A DNA stretch of 8,845 nucleotides from DASUZB01 sp036377075 (GTDB taxonomy: Bacteria; Actinomycetota; CALGFH01). The stretch covers positions 1-8,845 of the forward strand of contig DASUZB010000321.1 of NCBI GenBank assembly GCA_036377075.1, read 5' to 3'. Shown here piece by piece: positions 1-5,386 of this stretch. The notes under the pieces are model-generated. The model was not told the DNA's origin and did not search any database. It saw only the letters and a program-made list of their open reading frames with translations. The translations under genes and the position numbers were made by a program. The number at the start of each line of letters is the position of its first letter. The first letter of the stretch is position 1.

Positions 1-911
1 AGGAGGCGGTGCACGAGCGGCGCCGCGGCGGCGGCGAGCACATCGGGCTGCTGCTGATCGACCTGGACCGCTTCAAGGAGATCAACGACACGCTCGGCTA
101 CGAGGCCGGCGACCGCCTGCTGCTGGAGGTGTCCGAGCGGCTGGTGGCCACCACGGCGGGCACCGGGATGGTGGCTCGGCTCGGCGGCGACGACCCGGAC
201 CTGCTGCTGCGCCGCGCCGAGGTGGCGATGTACCAGGCCAAGGCCGGGCACGGCGGGGTGGCGGCCTACGAGGAGGCGCGCGACCCCTCCAACCCCGACC
301 GCCTGGCGCTGGTCGGGGAGCTGCGGGCGGCGATCGACGGCGGCGCGCTGACCGTCACCTACCAGCCCAAGCTGGAGCTCGCCTCCAGCCGCATCGTCGG
401 GGCCGAAGCCCTCGCGCGCTGGCCGCACCCGACCCGTGGCGCGGTGGTCGCCGGCCTGCTCGCCGCGACCGGGCTGCCGCCGTCGGCACTCACCCTCGAG
501 GTCACCGAGGGCCAGGTCATGACCGACTTCGAGCAGGCCGTCGGCACCTTGCGGCGGCTCCACGACCTCGGCGTCCACCTGGCGGTGGACGACTTCGGCA
601 CCGGCTACTCCTCGCTCGGGTACCTGCGCGAGCTGCCCGTCGACGAGGTCAAGATCGACAAGTCCTTCGTGTTCGGGATGGCCACCAGCGCCGACGACGA
701 GGCGATCGTCGAGGCCGCCGTGACGCTGGGGCACATCCTCGGCCTGCGGGTGGTCTCCGAAGGGGTCAACGACGACCAGACCCAGCGGCGGCTCACCGCC
801 ATGGGCTGCGACGTGGTCCAGGGCTTCCACATCGGCCGGCCGATGCCGCCCGACGAGCTGCTCCGGCAGGTCCTGCTCGCCGACCGCGTCCCATCCCGGC
901 AGCGCCACTAG
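1..911 (+). CDS. GGDEF-EAL c-di-GMP signalling protein, 5' partial, internally shortened
   Basis: This is the C-terminal part of a cyclic-di-GMP turnover protein; the frame (codons from base 3) is open at the left edge, so the true start lies outside. Counting the GTG at 9 as residue 1, the GGDEF half shows LIDLDRFKEINDTLG (16-30) and then RLGGDD (57-62), which runs straight into the domain's closing helix PDLLLRRAEVAMYQAK (63-78). About 70 residues that normally separate these are absent, and the GGDEF signature is broken, so cyclase activity is unlikely. The EAL half keeps EAL (133-135), ExTE (164-167), DDFGTG (194-199), Lys215, SEGV (250-253) and QGF (271-273). It lacks about 60 residues between HPTRG (140-144) and LLAATGLPP, including the segment with the metal-binding Asn of VNLS. 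The family is certain. Whether the product is active, degenerate or an assembly artefact is open. The residue losses are estimated against the family's usual layout. Confidence 0.9.
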   Translation, partial: EAVHERRRGGGEHIGLLLIDLDRFKEINDTLGYEAGDRLLLEVSERLVATTAGTGMVARLGGDDPDLLLRRAEVAMYQAKAGHGGVAAYEEARDPSNPDRLALVGELRAAIDGGALTVTYQPKLELASSRIVGAEALARWPHPTRGAVVAGLLAATGLPPSALTLEVTEGQVMTDFEQAVGTLRRLHDLGVHLAVDDFGTGYSSLGYLRELPVDEVKIDKSFVFGMATSADDEAIVEAAVTLGHILGLRVVSEGVNDDQTQRRLTAMGCDVVQGFHIGRPMPPDELLRQVLLADRVPSRQRH

Positions 912-915
912 GGAA

Positions 916-931
916 CGCCACGGGCGTGGCG
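916..931 (+). terminator. short GC hairpin after the GGDEF-EAL stop
   Basis: A 6-base-pair stem (CGCCAC/GTGGCG) with a 4-base loop begins 4 bases after the TAG at 909-911. A second perfect palindrome, GCGGCGCCGC, follows at 932-941. No T-tract follows, as is common for actinobacterial terminators, so this is only a candidate. Confidence 0.35.
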
Positions 932-945
932 GCGGCGCCGCTTGG

Positions 946-951
946 TAGCCT
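946..951 (+). promoter_or_regulatory. candidate -10 box (TAGCCT) of the M20 peptidase gene
   Basis: TAGCCT fits the TAnnnT pattern of actinobacterial housekeeping promoters. It lies 37 bases before the GTG at 989, which would give a leader of about 30 bases. No recognisable -35 hexamer stands at the proper distance. Confidence 0.4.
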
Positions 952-976
952 CGGCGGTGCTCTTCGTCCCCACCCC

Positions 977-982
977 AGGGAG
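977..982 (+). promoter_or_regulatory. ribosome binding site that fixes the M20 start
   Basis: AGGGAG lies 6 bases before the GTG at 989. This favours that start over the in-frame GTG at 926, which lies inside the hairpin behind the previous gene, upstream of the -10 box, and would add a proline- and alanine-rich leader unlike the family. Confidence 0.7.
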
Positions 983-988
983 CCGCCA

Positions 989-2392
989 GTGGCTGACATC
1001 GACGCCTTCGTCGCGGCAGAGGCCGACGCGCTCGTCGCCGAGCTGACCGAGTGGTGCCGCATCCCGTCGATCTCGAGCGACCCGGCCCACGCCGGCGACG
1101 TCCGCCGCTCGGCCGAGCACCTCGCCGGGCTGATGGAGGCGGCCGGGCTGCACGCCGAGGTCCTCGAGGTCGGAGGCTCGGCGCCGGCGGTGTACGGCGA
1201 GTGGCTCGGCGCCGGCCCCGACGCGCCCACCATCACCGTCTACGGCCACCACGACGTGCAGCCGGTCGACCCGCTCGGGGAGTGGCTGACGCCCCCGTTC
1301 GAGCCGACCGTGCGCGACGGCTGCCTGCACGCCAGGGGGGTGTCCGACTGCAAGGGCCAGGTCCACTTCCAGGTCTCGGCCGTCCGCCACCTGCTCGGTG
1401 CGGACGGCCGCCTGCCGGTCAACCTCAAGTTCCTGGTGGAGGGCGAGGAGGAGGCCGGTTCGCCCAACATCGAGGCGTTCCTCGCCGTGCACGCCGAACG
1501 GCTCGCCGCCGACGTGATCCTGGTCGCCGACACCGGCATGGCCGCCCACGACACCCCGTCGATGGTCACCTCCATGCGCGGGCTCATCTACGCCCAGGTC
1601 GACCTGCGCACCGGCGAGGCCGACCTGCACTCGGGCGTGTTCGGGGGCACCGTCCCCAACGCCGCCGCCGCCCTGGTGGAGCTGTTCGGCCAGCTCAAGG
1701 ACGAGGACGGCCGCGTCGCCATTCCCGGCTGGTACGACGACGTGCGCGAGCTCGGCGACGAGGAACGGCGCAACCTCGCCGCGCTGCCGTTCGACCCGGA
1801 GGAGTTCATGCGCACCACCGGGGTGCGGGCCCTCCCTGGCGAGCGGGGCTACTCGCCGCTGGAGCGCATCGGCGCCCGCCCCACCGCCGACCTCAACGGC
1901 ATCTGGGCCGGCTACACCGATCCGGGCGCCAAGACGGTGATCCCGGCCGAGGCCCACGCCAAGGTCTCCTTCCGCCTGGTCGCCGACCAGGAGCCGGCCA
2001 AGCTCCGGCCCCTGCTCGAGCAGTGGCTGCGGGACCACGCCCCGGAAGGGTCCGAGCTGTCGGTGCGCTGGTACGGCGGGACCAGGCCCTGCCTGACCCC
2101 GATCGACCACCCGGGCAACCGGGCGGCCGCCCGCGCCGTCGAGCGTGCCTTCGGTGCCGCGCCGCTGTTCACCCGCGAGGGCGGCTCCGGCCCGGAGCGC
2201 AACCTCTCGGACGCGCTCGGCGCCCCCTGCGTCTACATCGGGGTGATCCTGCCCGAGGACCGCATCCACGCCCCCAACGAGCGGCTCCACCTCGACCTCT
2301 ACTACACCGCCGTGCGCGCCGCGGCCTACTCCTTCGAGGAGTTCGCCCGCCCGGAGACCGCCGCCGCCCTGCGGGAGCTACGCGGAAGCTGA
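989..2392 (+). CDS. M20-family metallopeptidase (dipeptidase/deacylase type)
   Basis: A probable cytoplasmic zinc-dependent hydrolase of the M20 group (ArgE, DapE, acetylornithine deacylase, CN2-like dipeptidases) that cleaves a dipeptide or N-acyl amino acid. From the GTG at 989 it is 467 residues, normal for the dipeptidase branch, with no signal peptide. The metal site is complete: HxD in YGHHDVQP (His87, Asp89), bridging Asp120 in RGVSDCKGQ, catalytic/ligand glutamates in EGEEEAGSPN (Glu154, Glu155), Asp181 in VADTGM and His427 in IHAPNERL. The lid/dimerisation domain carries DLHSGVFGG (212-220), whose His214 normally reaches the partner's active site. REGGSGP (397-402) replaces the more usual REGGSIP. 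The residue after the bridging Asp is Cys where Asp or Asn is common. It has its own -10 box and ends 4 bases from a convergent gene. The family is certain; the substrate is not determinable. Confidence 0.93.
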   Translation: MADIDAFVAAEADALVAELTEWCRIPSISSDPAHAGDVRRSAEHLAGLMEAAGLHAEVLEVGGSAPAVYGEWLGAGPDAPTITVYGHHDVQPVDPLGEWLTPPFEPTVRDGCLHARGVSDCKGQVHFQVSAVRHLLGADGRLPVNLKFLVEGEEEAGSPNIEAFLAVHAERLAADVILVADTGMAAHDTPSMVTSMRGLIYAQVDLRTGEADLHSGVFGGTVPNAAAALVELFGQLKDEDGRVAIPGWYDDVRELGDEERRNLAALPFDPEEFMRTTGVRALPGERGYSPLERIGARPTADLNGIWAGYTDPGAKTVIPAEAHAKVSFRLVADQEPAKLRPLLEQWLRDHAPEGSELSVRWYGGTRPCLTPIDHPGNRAAARAVERAFGAAPLFTREGGSGPERNLSDALGAPCVYIGVILPEDRIHAPNERLHLDLYYTAVRAAAYSFEEFARPETAAALRELRGS

Positions 2393-2396
2393 CTGA

Positions 2397-3791
2397 CTAA
2401 CCGCCGGTGAAGTGGCTGAGGACCCGCCCGCGCAGGCGGGCGGGGCGGCCGTTGCGCTCCTCGGCGGCGTCGACCGAGGCGGCCAGCAGCCGCAGGAGGT
2501 TGATGCCGAGCCAGCGCAGCGGCTCGGGCTCCCACGCCGGCGAGCGGTGGCCCACCCAGGGCAGGCGGGTGAGCTCGCTGTCGATCCCGGTGATCAGGTC
2601 GGCGAGGGTGCGTCCGGCGAGGTTGGCCGCCCCGACGCCGTCGCCGACGTAGCCGCCGGCCCAGGCGAGCCCGCTGGCCCGGTCGAGCCCGACCGAGGGG
2701 GTCCAGTCGCGCGGCAGGCCCAGCGGCCCGCCCCAGCGGTGCGTGACCCGCGCCTCGCCGAGCTGCGGCAGCAGCCTCCACAGGCTGGCGCGCAGCCGCT
2801 CGTGCACGGCGGCGTGGCGGTCGAACGCCGGCCGTACGTTCGAGCCGAAGTGGTACGGGGCACCGCGGCCGCCGAAGGCGACGCGGCCGTCGCGGGTCCG
2901 CTGCGCGTACACGAACAGGTTGCCGCCGGCGGCGAAGGTCTCGTGGCCGGCCCAGCCGATCGCCTCCCAGGTCTCCGGCGGCAGCGGCTCGGTCGCGATC
3001 ATCAGCGAGTACAGCGGCACCACCGCCCGCCGCGAACCGGGCAGGGTCGCCGTCCACCCCTCGGTCGCGCGCACCACCACCTCGGCACGCAGCCGCCCGC
3101 CGGGCGTGTCCACCTGGCCGGGGCGCAGGGCGAGCGCCGGCGTCTCCTCGAAGATGCGCACGCCCCTGCGCTCGACCACCCGCGCCAGCCCGCGGGCCAG
3201 CCGCGCCGGGTCGATCGCGGCGCAATGCGGCGACCAGGCGGCACCGAGCAGGCCGTCGGCCCTGATGCGGCTGCTGGCCTCGGCCGCGTCCAGCCAGTCG
3301 TAGTCGTCCGGGCCGATGTCCCAGCGGCGCGCGCCGGCGACCTCGGCCTGCAGACGCTCGCGCTGCAGCGGCGAGGTGGCGAGCTGCATGGCGCCGCCCT
3401 TGACCCAGTGGCAGTCGACGCCCTCCTCGCGGGCGACGCGGCCGACCTCGTCGACCGTGCGGTACAGCTCGCGCTGCAGCGCCACCGTGGCCTCGCGCCC
3501 CGCCTGGCCGGCCATCGCCTCGTGGGCGGTCGGCATGAACCCGGAGCACCAGCCGCCGTTGCGGCCGGAGGCCCCGAACCCGGCGACGTGCCGCTCGACC
3601 ATGGCGATCCGTAGGCCAGGATCGGCGCGGCGCAGGTAGTACGCGGTCCACAGGCCGGTGTAGCCGGCGCCGACGATGGCGACGTCCACCTCCAGCGGCC
3701 CGCCGAGCGGCGCCCGCGGCGTGATCGGCTCCTCGTCGGCCAGCCGGTCGAGCCACAACGAGCGGCTGCGGTACAGCTCCGACCCGACCAT
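2397..3791 (-). CDS. FAD-dependent oxidoreductase, DAO family (PuuB-like)
   Basis: A 464-residue flavoprotein of the D-amino-acid-oxidase/glycine-oxidase superfamily that oxidises an amine or amino acid; it most resembles gamma-glutamylputrescine oxidase-type proteins. Visible marks are the Rossmann motif VAIVGAGYTGLWTA (37-50), Glu66 as FAD-ribose ligand in MVERHV, GFGASGRNGG (71-80) typical of this subgroup, FGGRG (306-310), HRWGG (351-355) and the C-terminal FAD contact GGYVGDGVGAANLAGRTLADLI (379-400). The C-terminal WEPEPLRWLGI stretch (420-430) fits actinobacterial members. No signal peptide or membrane segment is seen. The ATG at 3789-3791 follows AGGGGG by 4 bases. It starts 17 bases after the hicB stop, so it probably shares the hicAB transcript. 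The protein ends in a strong DNA hairpin near the convergent M20 stop. The family call is firm; the polyamine substrate is inference. Confidence 0.92.
   Translation of the reverse strand: MVGSELYRSRSLWLDRLADEEPITPRAPLGGPLEVDVAIVGAGYTGLWTAYYLRRADPGLRIAMVERHVAGFGASGRNGGWCSGFMPTAHEAMAGQAGREATVALQRELYRTVDEVGRVAREEGVDCHWVKGGAMQLATSPLQRERLQAEVAGARRWDIGPDDYDWLDAAEASSRIRADGLLGAAWSPHCAAIDPARLARGLARVVERRGVRIFEETPALALRPGQVDTPGGRLRAEVVVRATEGWTATLPGSRRAVVPLYSLMIATEPLPPETWEAIGWAGHETFAAGGNLFVYAQRTRDGRVAFGGRGAPYHFGSNVRPAFDRHAAVHERLRASLWRLLPQLGEARVTHRWGGPLGLPRDWTPSVGLDRASGLAWAGGYVGDGVGAANLAGRTLADLITGIDSELTRLPWVGHRSPAWEPEPLRWLGINLLRLLAASVDAAEERNGRPARLRGRVLSHFTGG
2423..2444. terminator. 9-bp perfect hairpin between convergent genes
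   Basis: CCCGCCCGC and GCGGGCGGG form a perfect 9-base-pair stem around the 4-base loop GCAG. It lies 30 bases past the M20 stop and inside the last codons of the convergent oxidoreductase. The two stops are only 4 bases apart, so this may end + transcription; there is no T-tract. It could also be a chance product of Arg/Ala codons in GC-rich DNA. Confidence 0.35.
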
Positions 3792-3808
3792 TCCGCCCCC
3801 TGTCGCGC

Positions 3809-4201
3809 TCAGTGGTCACCGGCGAGCTGGTGCACCCGCTGGTGCGAGATCCCGAGCAGCACGCTCGCGTCCCGCTCGCTCAGCCCGGCGTCGCGCAGCG
3901 CCGCGACCGCGGTGACGGTGGCCTCCCTGGCGTCCTGGCGCGCCTCGCGCTCGCGGGCGCGCAGCGCCTGGCAGCGGCCGATGGCGCGGCTCGCCTGCGC
4001 CGGCAGGCGCACGTCGTCGGCGACCTCGACCTCGGTGGGGTCGACCTCGTACCAGGCGGCCGCCGCCTCGCGGATGTTGCGCTGCGCCGCTCGCAGGGTC
4101 CGCCCGAACGTGTGGCAACGCGGCTCATCGGCGAGCGCGACGATCCACGCCGCCGTGCCGTCCGGCTGCCGCTCGTGCCGGTACACCGCGGTCACCCTCA
4201 T
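3809..4201 (-). CDS. hicB: HicB-family antitoxin with C-terminal helix-turn-helix
   Basis: A 130-residue antitoxin that would bind and neutralise HicA and repress its own operon. The N-terminal half has the HicB partial RNase-H-like pattern: MRVTAVYRHE, DGTAAWIVALADEPRCHTFG (14-33) and TLRAAQRNIREAAAAWY (35-51), in place of the usual PGC..G.T..EA..NI.EA. A charged helix (about 74-95) leads to a C-terminal helix-turn-helix, LSERDASVLLGISHQRVHQL (107-126). The ATG at 4199-4201 overlaps the hicA TGA (ATGA), which implies translational coupling; GGAGGT lies 10 bases upstream. The same frame is open to 4477, but that extension overlaps hicA in another frame and is unlike HicB, so I reject it. The FAD oxidoreductase follows after 17 bases. 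The call rests on the fold pattern and the adjacent hicA. Confidence 0.82.
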   Translation of the reverse strand: MRVTAVYRHERQPDGTAAWIVALADEPRCHTFGRTLRAAQRNIREAAAAWYEVDPTEVEVADDVRLPAQASRAIGRCQALRAREREARQDAREATVTAVAALRDAGLSERDASVLLGISHQRVHQLAGDH

Positions 4202-4404
4202 CGCCGCAACCACCTCCGTCCCAAGCACGGCTCCAGGTCCCGCTCGATCGCCCGCAGCGTCCCCAAAGGGAGGTCGTCCGCGTGCAGCGGGACGATCGTC
4301 CGGCAGCTGCCCACCGCGTACTTGGCGTGCGAGCCGACCTGGTGCAGCTTGACCGGCGCCCCGCCGAGCCGGCGAATCCTCCGAAGTACGTCCCGACCGG
4401 TCGT
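4198..4404 (-). CDS. hicA: HicA-family mRNA interferase toxin, start codon ACG (start lost or non-canonical)
   Basis: Reading the minus strand from 4404 gives 68 codons that match HicA well: TGRDVLRRIRRLGGAP (2-17), HQVGSHAKY with the catalytic-type His26 in GSH (21-29), RTIVPLHADDLPLGTLRAIERDL (35-57). HicA toxins are small dsRBD-like ribonucleases that cleave mRNA. The stop TGA (4198-4200) overlaps the hicB ATG. The codon where family members start (M-T-G-R-D-V) is ACG at 4402-4404. The frame has a TAG at 4414-4416, four codons upstream, and no ATG, GTG or TTG before the conserved core; the first is GTG at residue 31. The gene is therefore a rare ACG-start gene, a toxin silenced by a T-to-C change, or a sequencing error. 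Body length is normal and there is no other damage. The identity is well supported; functionality is uncertain. Confidence 0.78.
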   Translation of the reverse strand, partial: TTGRDVLRRIRRLGGAPVKLHQVGSHAKYAVGSCRTIVPLHADDLPLGTLRAIERDLEPCLGRRWLRR

Positions 4405-4405
4405 G

Positions 4406-4433
4406 CTGTCTGCCTATCAAGCTAAGCAGACAG
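4406..4433. promoter_or_regulatory. 8-bp inverted repeat at the hicA start, candidate HicB operator
   Basis: CTGTCTGC (4406-4413) and GCAGACAG (4426-4433) are exact reverse complements separated by 12 bases, so the half-site centres lie 20 bases (about two helical turns) apart, as expected for a dimeric helix-turn-helix protein. One arm ends one base before the ACG of hicA and covers the only ribosome-binding-like bases (AGGCAG). In RNA the same repeat could fold over that site. HicB carries the needed helix-turn-helix; that it binds here is inference. Confidence 0.55.
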
Positions 4434-4438
4434 TGCCT

Positions 4439-4444
4439 AGTGTA
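4439..4444 (-). promoter_or_regulatory. candidate -10 box (TACACT) of hicAB
   Basis: TACACT on the minus strand fits TAnnnT. It lies 34 bases before the ACG of hicA and just outside the inverted repeat, so a repressor there would sit on the transcription start. The hexamer 17 bases further upstream (TCGTTG) is a poor -35. The 60 bases 4405-4464 are 50% G+C in an otherwise about 75% G+C window. Confidence 0.4.
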
Positions 4445-4455
4445 CTGGATCAGAC

Positions 4456-4464
4456 TGTGGACAA
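4456..4464 (-). other. single DnaA-box-like site TTGTCCACA
   Basis: The minus strand reads TTGTCCACA, the preferred DnaA box in high-GC actinobacteria such as Streptomyces. It is isolated, so it is not an origin. It lies upstream of the candidate hicA -10 box and may be a regulatory or titration site, or chance. Confidence 0.35.
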
Positions 4465-4496
4465 CGAGCCGCCACACCTCAGGGAGAGGCCCGCGC

Positions 4497-5375
4497 TCAG
4501 GCGTGGCTGGCCAGTTCGCTGGCGAAGCGGGTCAGCTCGGTGGCGAGGGCGTCGGGGCGTTGCAGCGGGATGTCGTGGACGGTGTCCTCGAACCAGACGA
4601 CGCGGGCGTGGGGGAGGCGTTGGGCGGCCAGGTCGACCGCCGGGCGCTTGAGGGCGGCGAACTCGTCGCTGGCGGCCGGGAGCAGGAGCACCGGGCAGCC
4701 CACCCGGGGGTAGAGGGCCGAGGGCCGCTGCTCGTACAGCGCGTCCACCACCTGCATGTGGTTGTCGAAGTGGAAGCGGGCGCGGGCCACGCCGGCGGCG
4801 TCGACCTCCACGCCGGCGCGCAGGAACTCCCGCACCCAGCCGTCCTCGCTGCTCACCCCCGGCGGCATCCAGCGACCGGCCTGGCGGAGCCAGTCCTCCA
4901 CGGGGACCGCGAACCGTGGCGGGGCCAGCTGCTCGCGCGCCTTCTCCCTGGTCATCCCCGGCCACGCGGCGACCTCGATGAAGCCGCCGTCGACCAGCGC
5001 CAGCCCGGCGACGGCACGGTCGTCCCGCTCGGCGGCGTACTGCAGCACCACGTTGCCGCCCCAGGAGTGGCCGACCAGCAGCGGCCGCGCCAGGCCGAGC
5101 GCGGCCACGGCGGCCTCCAGGTCGCGCCCGACGGTGGCGAAGTCGTAGCCGTGGTCGGGCTGGTCCGACTCGCCGTGGCCGCGCTGGTCGAGCGCGACCG
5201 TGCGCAGCCCGGCGGCGACCAGCCGTGGCGCCACCCCGTCCCAGATGCGGCCGTTGGAGGCCAGCCCGTGCAGCAGCACCACCGCCTGCCCGTCGCCGCC
5301 CCAGTCGCGGGCGTGCAGGCGCACCCCGTCCCCCGGCACCGACCGGTCGACGGGCACGCCCTCCCGCTGCGCCAC
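4497..5375 (-). CDS. alpha/beta-fold hydrolase
   Basis: A 292-residue cytoplasmic serine hydrolase of the alpha/beta superfamily; no signal peptide is seen. The catalytic elements are in order: oxyanion-loop VVLLHGLASNGRIWDGV (32-48), DQRGHGESD (63-71), nucleophile elbow GHSWGG with Ser104, probable acid Asp237 in PAASDEF, and His268 in EDTVHDIPL. A cap region lies at about 135-215. The GTG start at 5373-5375 is preceded by a perfect AGGAGG with 5-base spacing, which overlaps the stop of the upstream ureohydrolase gene (9-base gap), so the two are co-transcribed. The motif set fits esterases, epoxide or haloalkane hydrolases and proline iminopeptidase-like enzymes equally, so no substrate is given. 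The context (ureohydrolase, histidine phosphatase) does not narrow it. After the stop, 92 bases lead to hicA. Confidence 0.9.
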   Translation of the reverse strand: MAQREGVPVDRSVPGDGVRLHARDWGGDGQAVVLLHGLASNGRIWDGVAPRLVAAGLRTVALDQRGHGESDQPDHGYDFATVGRDLEAAVAALGLARPLLVGHSWGGNVVLQYAAERDDRAVAGLALVDGGFIEVAAWPGMTREKAREQLAPPRFAVPVEDWLRQAGRWMPPGVSSEDGWVREFLRAGVEVDAAGVARARFHFDNHMQVVDALYEQRPSALYPRVGCPVLLLPAASDEFAALKRPAVDLAAQRLPHARVVWFEDTVHDIPLQRPDALATELTRFASELASHA

Positions 5376-5380
5376 CGACG

Positions 5381-5386
5381 CCTCCT
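5381..5386 (-). promoter_or_regulatory. strong ribosome binding site of the alpha/beta hydrolase
   Basis: AGGAGG on the minus strand ends 5 bases before the GTG at 5373-5375 and shares its first bases with the TAG stop of the upstream gene. It settles the GTG start and indicates coupled translation. Confidence 0.8.

Noticed and set aside
926..988. Upstream GTG start for the M20 gene
   Set aside because: It lies upstream of the -10 box and inside a hairpin; the GTG at 989 has AGGGAG at good spacing.
908..2290. A 460-codon open frame on -, and a 400-codon frame on + at 2412-3614
   Set aside because: Each is the antisense of a gene with clear catalytic motifs and shows only GC-driven composition.
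4406..4433. Inverted repeat read as terminator of the alpha/beta hydrolase operon
   Set aside because: Long 12-base loop, no T-tract and position against the hicA start make an operator more likely; termination is not excluded.
4456..4464. Replication origin
   Set aside because: Only one DnaA box was seen and no dnaA, dnaN or AT-rich unwinding region is present.
4202..4477. N-terminal extension of hicB to an upstream ATG
   Set aside because: This region codes for HicA in another frame; the extension has no similarity to HicB, and the ATGA overlap marks the real start at 4201.
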